Below are positions 20,482 to 30,394 of a stretch of 64,000 bases of DNA, piece by piece. The notes below the pieces were generated by a model. It saw nothing but the letters and a program-made list of their open reading frames with translations, was not told the origin of the DNA and did no database searches. Positions within the stretch are counted from its first letter, which is position 1. Each line of letters begins with the position of its first letter. Both the position numbers and the translations under genes were made by a program. The stretch spans positions 26,805,653-26,869,652 of the forward strand of contig OY282560.1 of assembly GCA_958295665.1 (NCBI GenBank), in the 5' to 3' direction. This DNA is from Tipula vernalis. Lineage: Eukaryota; Arthropoda; Insecta; Diptera; Tipulidae.

Positions 20482-21378
20482 ATGTTACAGCCTCGAGCTT
20501 TGAAAGGTATGAAACATCTTCCGGTTAAATATACAGCAAATAAACGTGCTTGGATGACGCAGGAGTTGATGAAGCTATGGTTCCAGAAACATTTTATAAA
20601 AGAAACCCGAGATCATTTGGAAAAAATTGGATTACCCGCTGAAACAAAAATTCTATTATTACTGGATAATTGTCCAGCTCATCCGCCAGCGAGAGAGTTA
20701 AACAAAGAACATATAACTGTAAATTATTTGCCACCAAATTGTACTCCACTTATTCAACCGATGGATCAAGGCGTCATCAAAAGTTTGAAATGCCACTACC
20801 GTCACAATCAACTTAAATCATTGTTGGCTCAAAACTCGAGCGGAGATATTGGAGAAATGATTAAGGCGTTTACGGTTAAGGATTTCATTTATAGTATCAA
20901 TCGAGCTTGGACAGAAATACCAGCAAATGTTTTGAAAAATTCATGGAAAAATATATGGCCCGAACTGTTTACCGAAAGTGCTAATATCGAGAATATTGAT
21001 GTCGATGGTTGTAACAATGATATTAATTTGGAGCAAATCGTTCAAACAGCGGAAACACTTGAAAATTTTAATGTTCAGCAAATAACTGCTTGGTTGGATG
21101 AGGATAAAGAAGCTTCAACCTTTGCGTCTTTGAATGATGCAGAGATTGTAGCCGAAGTAAACAATGTGACCGAATGTTCTGAATCTTCGAATGAATCAGA
21201 AATAAATAGTGATGTAGAAGTTATAACCAGTGATGTCACAATAAGTCAAACAATTACGAAACTTCAACAGGTAATCGATTTCGCAGAAAAACAGGATTTT
21301 GTAAACCAGCAGGATCTCATGATGTTGGAAGGTTTTAAAGAAAAATTATTGTATAAAAAAATACAGAGCATTAAGTAA
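20482..21378 (+). pseudogene. Tigger/pogo-like transposase, 5-prime truncated
   Basis: 298 open codons correspond to the catalytic and C-terminal part of a Tc1/mariner-superfamily pogo/Tigger transposase (DDE_1). LLLDNCPAHP carries the second catalytic Asp, and LPPNCTPLIQPMDQGVIKSL carries the third (DDxD type). The DNA-binding CENP-B/HTH domains and the first Asp lie upstream of 20482 and are missing. The C-terminus is acidic with the usual QITAWLDEDKE segment. The TAA stop is followed by an AT-rich 3-prime region and a right TIR at 21844. Not functional. Confidence 0.8.
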
Positions 21379-21844
21379 ACTAACATTGACAAATATTTTA
21401 AACCAGCATAATTTGAAAGACGTGCGAATTTATTTTATTTATTATGTTTAAATTTAGGAATCAACCAAAATGAATGAAATGTGATGTGTACTTACATATT
21501 ATATTATGTATGTTTATTTTTAATTTTATTTAGTAGGTACCAGCATATGTACTACATAAATGTTCAATTAAAACATAGGAAATAACAAACTACTGGACCT
21601 GTACTAATTTTTTATTTATGTTCATATTTTTAAGTTTTGTTGAATTATTTTATACATTTTGTTATGAATATAATAAATACATAATTTACATAAAAAATAT
21701 AAATTAGTTATCAATAAAAACAATTAGTTTTTATCAGAAACTTCGATTATTGGAAAAAATATCCGGAAAATTCGATTATTCGGAAAATTCAACAATCCGG
21801 AAGATCGTCATCCCCAACGATGCCGGATAGTCGAAGTTCGACTG
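21379..21844 (+). mobile_element. Tigger 3-prime region and right terminal repeat
   Basis: The end at 21822-21844 reads CCGGATAGTCGAAGTTCGACTG, the reverse complement of the CAGTCGAA-type Tigger terminus, followed by TA. Internal ATTCGGAAAATTC repeats are subterminal. The left end is lost. Confidence 0.7.
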
Positions 21845-22239
21845 TATATACATAGACATTGATCATCCTAAGAAAAAGACATGGTCACAAATCGGAAATT
21901 TTTTTGACGAAATTATGATCTTATCAAAAATTTCGTTTCTGTAAATATTACTATAATAAAAATAAAAAACTCATTTTCTGATAAATTACTGCTTTAGAGT
22001 CGTCATGTTTTTCCGTAGGATAGTGAATAATTAATATTGAGAACGATTCAAAGTAGCAAATCTTCTATTTTTGTTTTCTTGAATTCTTCTATTATTTCTA
22101 AGAAAACTTGTTCTAACATGGAATGATCTAAAGTATTGAGCAAAATTTTTAGAGTTTTCATAGAACTAGTAGCATAATATAGAGAGATAGTTCTTCAGAT
22201 ACTTACAACATCGAAATATTTGATTATCTAAGCGCCCTT

Positions 22240-22449
22240 TTACCGCCAGCAACGTGTAACACAAATTCGAGAACAAAGAATTGTACAAAGTATTCTATAA
22301 AAGATAGCCAGTATAGTTTACTTATTCAGGTTGAAACGTTGGCCCAAATGGATATTGAGCTCGATAACATCAGAAAAAAATGTCTCATAAATAAAACGCG
22401 TTTACAGCCACTATTAATTTGTTTAGGAACGCCAACTGAAATAAAATAA
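22240..22449 (+). pseudogene. Decayed C-terminal coding remnant (transposon type)
   Basis: An open frame ends VETLAQMDIELDNIRKKCL, then LQPLLICLGTPTEIK-TAA. It resembles the tail of large zinc-finger transposon proteins seen in insects (helix, then QP--I--G). Weak assignment. Confidence 0.25.
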
Positions 22450-23249
22450 TTAAAAAATGAAGTAAAGATAAGTTAAGAAAAAAAATGAGAAATGAAATTA
22501 AGTTATAAGTTAGAAAACGTATTACATATTTCTTAAAACATCTGGAAAAGCTTGCTGTTATAAAAAACGGATTTTAGATACACTCATATTAATTTTAAAA
22601 AAAATCTTTTTATTTTGAAGAAAACCTTTTTATCTTTTTCACTGGCAAAAAATCTTTCAAAAAAAGATAAATCTTACGATCTGGCAGCACTGAAACATCA
22701 AACAAAAATTTTAAAAAATGTAGTAGAAACCAAAAAGTACGTACATAACATTTTAGGACTAAAAAATGTAGTAGATCTGTTACATTTGTAGTAAGGTCTA
22801 AGGTGGCATCAATCGTGATCGTGACGTGACTCGTGTTACTCCATTTAAGAATTTTGTTGTGTAGTGTATGCGTGTATTTTTTTTGTTTAATAATTTCAAT
22901 CATGTAAGTAAATTATTTTTTTATAATTTAATTAATAGTTAATTAGTTCATATAATAGTGTTTTAATTACACTAATAGATTAACAATTGACTAATTTAAA
23001 TATTTATGTGCGATTTTTAAGTCGCACATTTTTAGCGTTACATTTCGTTTACGCATAAAATAATTTTCTTACTTTTCCAACGATAACTAAGATTTAAGAT
23101 AGTTTTCTAATGATTTTAAGGGTTCAAAAATTATTAATATTCCTTATTTAATATATTAGTTTAGCAAAATAATGTGTATAGCGTATGTAGATTGTAGATA
23201 CATAGTTTTTTGAAAAAGATTGAAATTACATGACATGTACAAACGGGAG

Positions 23250-23380
23250 CGCCCCGAAATCTTGCATTACAAAATCATGCAAGTACAAAATCTTGCATTT
23301 AATAAAAATCTTGACTTACAAAATCTTGCAAATCCAAAATCTTGCAAATCCAAAATCTTGCTTTACAAAATCTTGCAGTT
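23250..23380. repeat. Degenerate AAAATCTTGCA tandem repeats
   Basis: Eight or so copies of (T)ACAAAATCTTGCA, two of them exact neighbours (AATCCAAAATCTTGC). Unit length varies from 14 to 22 bp. Confidence 0.7.
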
Positions 23381-24669
23381 TTAATTATTAATTTCAACAT
23401 AATCTTGCTTTTCCTAAAAGTTTATAAATTCTCAATTATAAATTTAAATACACAATTATTTCAGTTGGCGTAAAAAATTATTTAATAATTCATTTTAATG
23501 ATAGACGGGTTTAAATATGTATGTGGTAGGTTTTTAGAAGCTGTGGATATCCATTTTGTTTCAATTGGAATACCCTAAGCCTTGTTTTAATGTGTGGTTA
23601 TTTATTCAATTATGTTTTTATAAATTAAAAACGAAATTCGACAAAAAGATACCTTCCGTTGTCACATTAATGGCCGACTTAGAAAATAGAATGTAAAATG
23701 TGTTAGTTTTAATTTTTAATACATTATTACTTTAAAGATTTTAAAAAAATGCTAATGAATAACTTAACCATCTAATTTTGTTTAAGATTTTTTTTTTAAT
23801 TAAATTAAACTTGTTAAATTTCTTGTTTTAGTTTTTTTTTTAAGTTTGTTCTATGCCGAAATGCATTCTGCATATATAAAATTACAAGTATAGTAAGTTT
23901 ATTTAACTTTGCTTCAATTTTACAAAAAATTAAGGGAAAAAATGTTGTGGCTGATAAGTCACTCTTCCCAAATTCACAAATGTCATACTTGTCATTGGAG
24001 AATGAAGTAGTAAGTTGATATTTTTTTTTTATTTTTATTATTTAGATGAAATGCGTTAATAAAATTTATATTTTATTTTATTTAATCGTTAAAAATATAG
24101 GATTGTTTTCGTAAGTTCAATATAGTAGTTTGTTCAAGCGATTTTATTTGGGAGAAGGTTGGTAAAGTTTTGGATTCCTGGACCAAATTGAATCTGAATT
24201 TAAATTTCGTTGAACAAATTATGGGTTTGAATTTTAATTTGGTTTAAGAGTCAAATCAATAATTTTATGCAAATTGTTTTTTTAATTGATACAAATAGGA
24301 AAATAATAGTTTTTGATTTATATTTGAGTTATTTTTAGTATGACAACTTTAAGCTGTTAATATTTTATGTGTTCTTAATTATTTTAAATTATTGTGCAGT
24401 GGGGATTAAAACGGAATAGGGTAATAAGCAATTAATTATTTATTAATTTGATTTTAGAGGTATGTCTGGAATTAGCTAATTAAGTTGTAAATATTGTTTT
24501 AGGTATTAAACGAATTTAAATTCGAATTTTAGAATTTAAATAAAATTAAGTAATGAAATTAAATTTTGTGTTGGAATTTAATTGATAATTAGGAATGGAT
24601 TCGAATCCATCCACATTGAAATTTTCAGATGAGTAATCGGGCGCGGGCCGTTTCTATTATTATTATTAT

Positions 24670-24673
<4 letters not shown>

Positions 24674-24715
<42 letters not shown>
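24674..24715. repeat. (TG)21 microsatellite
   Basis: A pure dinucleotide tract abuts the 33-bp T tract that is the poly(A) tail of the minus-strand LINE. Confidence 0.95.
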
Positions 24716-24749
<34 letters not shown>

Positions 24750-24940
24750 GGGAAAGGGGAAAATGCTTTTACGCATTGCCAGTACCAGACCATCTCACTG
24801 GCGTATGTGGGGCTCGGCCAAGCCAATACCCACTAAAAACCCTACTTCCAACTCCGATACCATTCTGTGGGACCGCCAACAAGCATTACTTCACAGAATG
24901 GGATATGGCTATATTAGCCCTTCACCTATCCTAGTTACCT

Positions 24941-27937
24941 CTAGCCGTCACCTTCAACAAGTCCTCGCCTTTCGCGCTCGTAGGACCTCAGCTTGATCAG
25001 AATTTGGGCTGCGAAGCTGCTTACAGCATCCCAATTCTCTCTCGTGGCCACCATAAGAGGGACCGTGTTCTCGGGTGTTAGCTGCTGGTGGAGTATACCG
25101 AATAGCTCATCTCTCTCTGATCTGAAACGTGGACAAACGTAGGCCGCGTGCTCCACGTCCTCGGTCACTCCTGGGCACGCTGGGCACTTAGGGTCGTCCT
25201 CCAGCTTAAACCGGTGTTGATAGGCCCTGAAGCAGCCATGTCCAGTCAACAATTGGGTCAGGTAGTAGCCCACCTCACCATGCCTCCTCTTGGTCCATGT
25301 TGCTAGGTTTGAAATGAGGCGATGGGTCCATCTACCCTTAACTGAAGCATCCCAGCAGGCTTGCCATCGTCGCAGGGACTCTTCCTTCTCTTCCTGCTCT
25401 ATCATGCGGTGGCCCGCCTGGGTATCTTGTCTCCTCCGGATGTACATTCGCTGGCGCTCGCTAGCCAGAATCTCTATGGGCAGCATACCCGCCACAACGC
25501 ATACTGCATCACTTGATACCGTACGAAATGCGCAGGCTACTCTTAGCGCAGACCTACGGTACACCGCTGACATCTCCCGTCCATAGGCCTTCGTCGTCAT
25601 TGCATCCGCCCAAACTGGGGCCGCATACAGCAACGTAGAGCTCACGACACTCGCCACCAGTCTTCTCTTGCCTTGCCTGGGTCCACCGACGTTCGGCATA
25701 ATGCGTGCCAGAGCCGAGGTCACCTTGGCCGCCTTCTCGCTGGTTCTGCGCAAGTGCTCATCGAAGCGCAGTCGGGCGTCAATCCAGACCCCTAGGTATT
25801 TTAGTCGCGGCTGAGAATGGATCTCATATCCGCCTATCTTCAGCGTAACTGTCTCCCGCTGCTTCCTACTCGTTATTAGGACTGCCTCCGTCTTGTGGTC
25901 CGCCAGAAGCAAACCCACTGATGATAGCCACCGTCGGATAATAGCGATGGACTCGTTAGCAACCAGGGTGATGTCCTCCAGGTGTTTGTCCGTCACCACT
26001 AATGCAATGTCATCAGCAAAACCAACGGTCTTAGCACCATGTGGCAGTTCCAGTCTGAGCACAGCGTCGTACATAACGTTCCACAGTAAAGGTCCGAGAA
26101 CCGAGCCCTGCGGAACACCGCCTGTGACCTTGTAGAACATGTTAGCGTCATCTGTTTGGTACGTCAAGATCCGATCCTTGAAATAATCCTGGATGATTGC
26201 CCTAATGTACCCCGGAGCTCTCAGTAGTTGAAGGGCCTTCAAAATGCAACTCCACCTCGCCGAGTTGAAGGCGTTTTTAATGTCCAGGGTTACAATAACA
26301 CAGTACTTCTTGGTCCCTCTTCTCCATCGTGTTCCTGCGATAGCCTCGCTAGCCATTCCTACGACTTTCCTAACCGCATCCACAGTAGAGCGCGCCTTCC
26401 TGAACCCATACTGGTCTTCCGACAGGCCTTGGTATTCCTCGATAAAGGTATCTAGTCGATTGCATATGATTCTCTCCAGCACTTTCCCTGCCGTATCCAG
26501 CATACAGATCGGACGATACGATGAAGGCTCAGTTGTTGGTTTACTGCATTTTGGCAAAAGCACGAGCCGCTGTCGTTTCCAGCAATCAGGGAAAACTCCT
26601 TCCTTAAGACACTTGTTATATACTTCAAGGAACATATCTGGGCGGGTTACTATGGCCGTCCTTAGCGCAGAGTTGGGAACTCCGTCCAAACCTGGGGCTT
26701 TACTATCCTTGATTCTACGGGAAGCTGCCAGGAGCTCCTCTATGCTAATAGGTGCTACATCCTCCCCTCGTGGGATTATAATTTCGTCGTTGTTTAGTTC
26801 CCGTTGTTCCGGAAAGAGCGTGCTCACGATGTTTTGTAGCAAGGCAGGACAAGTAGGACTCGCAGCGGAAAAGTTTCTCAGCTTTGCCGTAACAGTCCTG
26901 TATGGTCTGCCCCAGGGATACTCATCCACCTCTTTGCATAGCTCCATCCAGCATCGACGTTTGCTTATTTTGATTGCTCTTTTCAAAGCTTTACGATCCC
27001 TCCCGTACTGTTCCTGGGAATCATTGAAGCCCGATCGACCCCTTGCTCGCTGGCACAATCTTCTACTTCGGTGGCATCTTATACGGAGTTCGGCAATGTC
27101 TTCATTCCACCAATATACTGGTGGTCGGTGGTTCTTTGCCGACGTCCTTGGCATAGAGGCATCGCAGGCATTGGCAACGTGTGACATAAGCTGGACCGCC
27201 TGATCGTTCGGCGAACCCATTTCAACCGATTCATCCTCCAGCATGGCTATGAAGGTGTCTCTGTCGAACGCCCTTGCACTCCATTTGTGGCTTGGTTGTC
27301 TCACTACCCTTCTTGGTTTCCCAGCTTCGGCAATATTGAAGAGGATAGCCTGGTGGTCACTATGTGTATAAAGATTAGAGACCTCCCACCTTAAGCCTGA
27401 GTGTGCTAAACACTCACTCGTGAATGTCAAGTCGATTATCGAGCTGGCACCACCGCGTGTGAAAGTCGGCCGGTCCCCGGTGTTGGCTAGAACGACGTCC
27501 ATTGAGGCAAGATAATCCAGCAGTGTCTCCCCTCGCCGATTTGTTTCTCTGCTGCCCCACTCCGTAGCCCAAGAATTGAAATCGCCCGCGATGATGCGTG
27601 GTCTGCGTCCTCTTGCTTCACCGGCAAGATGATGCAAGAGCGTTTCAAACTCCTCTACTGGGTCGTTAGGTGGGGCATAGACACTGTATATATATATTCC
27701 ATCCACCTTGACCCACGTGAAACCGGTCCGTGGCACTTTCATGGATTCCTGCACTTGGCATAGGCCAATTGTCCAGATTGCTGCTCGGCCCGAGGCATCG
27801 GAAATCCAAGTTGGGCTCTCAATGTTCCTATACTGTTCGCACACTATTGCTACATCGATTTTCCGCTCTCTCGTTGTCTGCACCATCAAGTCCTGCGCCG
27901 CCTCGCAATGATTTAGATTCAGCTGGAGAATCTTCAT
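24941..27937 (-). CDS. R1-clade ORF2: endonuclease and reverse transcriptase
   Basis: 998 codons, complete. Residues about 1-230 are an exonuclease/endonuclease/phosphatase-fold nuclease (MKILQLNLNHCEAAQD, GDFNSWATEWGS, SDHQAILF) that nicks the target. Residues about 420-700 are the reverse transcriptase, with KAPGLDGVPNSAL, YGFRKARSTVDAV, TLDIKNAFNSARW, GVPQGSVLGPLLW and the catalytic FADD. The C-terminal CPACPGVTEDVEHAAYVC is the clade-typical CCHC finger. It performs target-primed reverse transcription. The start overlaps the ORF1 stop as ATGA, suggesting translation by termination-reinitiation. All key residues are present, so it could encode an active enzyme. Confidence 0.9.
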   Translation of the reverse strand: MKILQLNLNHCEAAQDLMVQTTRERKIDVAIVCEQYRNIESPTWISDASGRAAIWTIGLCQVQESMKVPRTGFTWVKVDGIYIYSVYAPPNDPVEEFETLLHHLAGEARGRRPRIIAGDFNSWATEWGSRETNRRGETLLDYLASMDVVLANTGDRPTFTRGGASSIIDLTFTSECLAHSGLRWEVSNLYTHSDHQAILFNIAEAGKPRRVVRQPSHKWSARAFDRDTFIAMLEDESVEMGSPNDQAVQLMSHVANACDASMPRTSAKNHRPPVYWWNEDIAELRIRCHRSRRLCQRARGRSGFNDSQEQYGRDRKALKRAIKISKRRCWMELCKEVDEYPWGRPYRTVTAKLRNFSAASPTCPALLQNIVSTLFPEQRELNNDEIIIPRGEDVAPISIEELLAASRRIKDSKAPGLDGVPNSALRTAIVTRPDMFLEVYNKCLKEGVFPDCWKRQRLVLLPKCSKPTTEPSSYRPICMLDTAGKVLERIICNRLDTFIEEYQGLSEDQYGFRKARSTVDAVRKVVGMASEAIAGTRWRRGTKKYCVIVTLDIKNAFNSARWSCILKALQLLRAPGYIRAIIQDYFKDRILTYQTDDANMFYKVTGGVPQGSVLGPLLWNVMYDAVLRLELPHGAKTVGFADDIALVVTDKHLEDITLVANESIAIIRRWLSSVGLLLADHKTEAVLITSRKQRETVTLKIGGYEIHSQPRLKYLGVWIDARLRFDEHLRRTSEKAAKVTSALARIMPNVGGPRQGKRRLVASVVSSTLLYAAPVWADAMTTKAYGREMSAVYRRSALRVACAFRTVSSDAVCVVAGMLPIEILASERQRMYIRRRQDTQAGHRMIEQEEKEESLRRWQACWDASVKGRWTHRLISNLATWTKRRHGEVGYYLTQLLTGHGCFRAYQHRFKLEDDPKCPACPGVTEDVEHAAYVCPRFRSERDELFGILHQQLTPENTVPLMVATRENWDAVSSFAAQILIKLRSYERERRGLVEGDG

Positions 27938-29301
27938 GCTTTCTTCTTAGTTGCCGCCCGGAAGGCCTTCTGGTACACTGGGCATCTGCTGCTACCAGCA
28001 GTATGCCCGCTCTCAGTTTTCCCCCGACACAGCATGCAGCTTGGATCCACGGAACATTCTTTAGCCAAGTGTCCTTCTCTACCACATCTAAGGCAATGTT
28101 TTGACCTGTCGGGCCCTTTACAGGTGCTAGCACGGTGACCGTACTCCCAGCATTTGTAGCACTTGGCTACTCTGGTAGTTTGTCGAATGCGACTGACGAC
28201 CCATCCGATCCGAACTTTACCAATCTCCAATGCTTTCCTGGCGAAAGCCGTTGGGAGACTGACCACTGTCGTCTGTGTTCCTCTAAAACCGACTCTGAGG
28301 GATCTAACTGCTGACTCATCACAGTCAGATACCCCTTCTAGAGATTTCAAGGCCTCGCATATCTCTTTCTTTGTCGTGAGCTCGTCGAGGTCTTTCAGCT
28401 CAATGACCGTTTCGTCTCTGAGACTTTTTACTTCGGCCGAACTCCCCAGCTTGGCAGCTACAGAGCTGCGGAATTGTTCAGCCGATTGCCCGCCTGACCG
28501 GTCCAGCTCCAACAAAAGTTCTCCGGCAGCTGTTCTCCTGACTTTTTTGACCATGGTGCCCAGTTGATCCATGTCTTTGTCATTTTTTAAGCTGCGAAGG
28601 ATATCCGCGTACGACTTCCCCTCCTCAGCCTTCACAACCAGAGCGTCAGGGCGGGCCGGCCTTAGACGCGGACGCTGTGGCTTTTTCTTCGGCTTTGCTT
28701 TTGGCTTTACCGTTTCCCAACCTCCTGCAGGAAGACCCCTACTGGGAGTTTTAGCCTTGGGAGTTTTCGCCTTGGGAGCCGCGGGTTCGTCTGCTCCACT
28801 AGGAGTTACTCCTTCTCTGTATGCCGGTTTTTTCGTTTTTTGTCTGGCTTCAGGAGGCGACTCGCTTTGTTTTCTTTTGTCGGTCGCTCGCAACTCCGGC
28901 TCCTCCGGTTGAGCTATAAACCCCGGTGACGTTTGCGTCTCGTTCTCCTTGCTTTCCTTTGGTGGTGTTAGTCCCAGATTTTCATTACACTGTGTGAGCA
29001 TCTCAAAGATCGAACACAATGACCTCGAATAATCCTTTATCTCCTTGTGGACGTTATTTTTGGGCTTGGCATACTCGTGTAGGCCTCTAATCTTCTGGCC
29101 TAGCCTATCCCACAGCTCTTGTCTCTTCTGTTCCTCACTTGTAGTTTTTAATGCACCAGTGGCCAAGTTTGCCACCGCTGGTACACTGCAGTCATTGGAT
29201 AACGACGCTTGGGAGCCTGCTTGCTCACTCCCGATAAGCGCCGGTACTGGGGATCCGACCCCCTGCACCGTACGGTTTGCCATATTTGTCTGACTCGCCA
29301 T
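27934..29301 (-). CDS. R1-clade ORF1: Gag-like RNA-binding protein
   Basis: 455 codons, complete. The N-terminal 230 residues are Lys/Pro/Glu-rich and disordered-looking (repeated PKAKTPKAKTPSRG). A central domain (about 230-370) contains YADILRSLKNDKDM. Three C-terminal zinc knuckles are CYKCWEYGHRASTC, CLRCGREGHLAKEC and a final CMLCRGK...H...C. It binds element RNA to form the ribonucleoprotein. Start Met at 29301 is the first in frame after the 5-prime UTR. Confidence 0.88.
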   Translation of the reverse strand: MASQTNMANRTVQGVGSPVPALIGSEQAGSQASLSNDCSVPAVANLATGALKTTSEEQKRQELWDRLGQKIRGLHEYAKPKNNVHKEIKDYSRSLCSIFEMLTQCNENLGLTPPKESKENETQTSPGFIAQPEEPELRATDKRKQSESPPEARQKTKKPAYREGVTPSGADEPAAPKAKTPKAKTPSRGLPAGGWETVKPKAKPKKKPQRPRLRPARPDALVVKAEEGKSYADILRSLKNDKDMDQLGTMVKKVRRTAAGELLLELDRSGGQSAEQFRSSVAAKLGSSAEVKSLRDETVIELKDLDELTTKKEICEALKSLEGVSDCDESAVRSLRVGFRGTQTTVVSLPTAFARKALEIGKVRIGWVVSRIRQTTRVAKCYKCWEYGHRASTCKGPDRSKHCLRCGREGHLAKECSVDPSCMLCRGKTESGHTAGSSRCPVYQKAFRAATKKKA

Positions 29302-30394
29302 ATTTGGTTTAAAATCGGGGTTCCTTCCCCTAGTCTGTTTGGTCCACGAGAGGTATTTTATTTCCCTCTTACCCTCTAGAACTAGCGGGCATTCCCCTAT
29401 CCGCCACCTGGGGACGCGCTACGTAGGGGTTACAGACTCCCCCCTAACGGCCCCTCCTAATGTGCTGTCGGGGCGGCCCTCGGGTTGCCTATGGTCAGGG
29501 ATGAGCAGCTGTGCCCTGGCCAAACGTTTGAACCTTCGGATTCATTCGTCGTGCCCTTGGGCGGCTTCCTTGTATCAGTTCGTTTGGCAACAAACGGACT
29601 TTTACAAGGATGCGGAATAAATTTAACCGTTTATTTCCCGATAACACATTTCTTCAGGGTTACCCATCGCACCACCGTTGCCCAAAGGAGCTAGACTTCT
29701 CTATTTTTCAATACAGTCGTTCTGGTATAAAACTTGGGCTTTGGGTGCTCTTGAAGTATGTTTTGATCGATACGGGCATGTTATGAGCTATTGTTATTTA
29801 TTTATTGCACGTTTTGAATTTATATTTCTATTTATATTTATGTTTACGTTTTATTTGCATGGTTACTTATATTAGCGTTATTTGGCAGGTGGGTTATTAT
29901 AGTCTTTAGTTTTAGTTAGGTTTAATTGAGGGCCTCCTATTAGGTTTTAGTTTTAGGTTAAGTTTATTATCTTAAGTTGTGTGAATAGGTGAGGAGGTCC
30001 TCCGTCGCCATCCCGTGATGAGTGGTACCCCCATTCTTGGTGGTCTTGAACCGTCTGGGGCTACCAACTGGCGAAAACGTCGACTCTATTGGTCATAGGG
30101 CGTGCTAAGTGGTTAACGAGCTTTTGTTCTTCGTTAACCTAAATGCCGACAGACTGCACACGTCTAATCACGGGGGAGGAACAGTCGCTCTGGCTGACAG
30201 GGGGCGCGACAATGGTCAGCAATTAGTTATACTTCATAGTATTAGTAAACATATATTATCAAATTCAAATTAATTTTAGCATCATTATATCCAATTCTAA
30301 TATCACAACGGATCTGGCTTTGAATAGCCTAGGCGGTGTAGATATATTCCAATTCATACGTGAAATTTTGCATGATTAAACGGCCTTATCAATT
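29302..30394. other. LINE 5-prime UTR and junction to the viral capsid gene
   Basis: 29302 to about 29650 is GC-rich and belongs to the LINE leader (minus). About 29700-29990 is AT-rich. About 29990-30230 is again GC-rich, with stem-forming repeats such as GTACCCCCATTCTTGGTGG and TGGTTAACGA-CTTTTGTTCTTCGTTAACC. An AT-rich 160-bp leader then precedes the capsid ATG (plus). The second GC-rich block may be the viral 5-prime UTR. No breakpoint signature is obvious. Confidence 0.4.

Larger units (their letters stand above)
21845..24673. other. AT-rich intergenic sequence
   Basis: No intact gene on either strand. Two items are listed separately (22240-22449 and 23250-23380). The rest is AT-rich with short open frames that look random. 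Confidence 0.5.
24716..29700 (-). mobile_element. R1-clade non-LTR retrotransposon, coding-intact
   Basis: Minus-strand order: GC-rich 5-prime UTR (about 29700-29302), ORF1, overlapping ORF2, about 190-bp 3-prime UTR, and a 33-bp poly(A) (plus-strand T 24716-24748) ending at a (CA)n tract. Both ORFs are free of stops. The ATGA overlap, three ORF1 zinc knuckles, an apurinic-type endonuclease and a C-terminal CCHC in ORF2 define the R1 clade. Some R1-clade families are known to target (AC)n microsatellites, which fits this site. The exact 5-prime end is uncertain. Confidence 0.8.

Noticed and set aside
24578..24996. Frames over the TG/T tracts
   Set aside because: Poly-Val/Cys/Phe/Lys products are translation of simple repeats next to the LINE tail.
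26244..27203. 319-codon plus-strand open frame
   Set aside because: Lies entirely antisense to the RT of the R1-clade ORF2; its content mirrors that GC-rich coding sequence and has no domain of its own.
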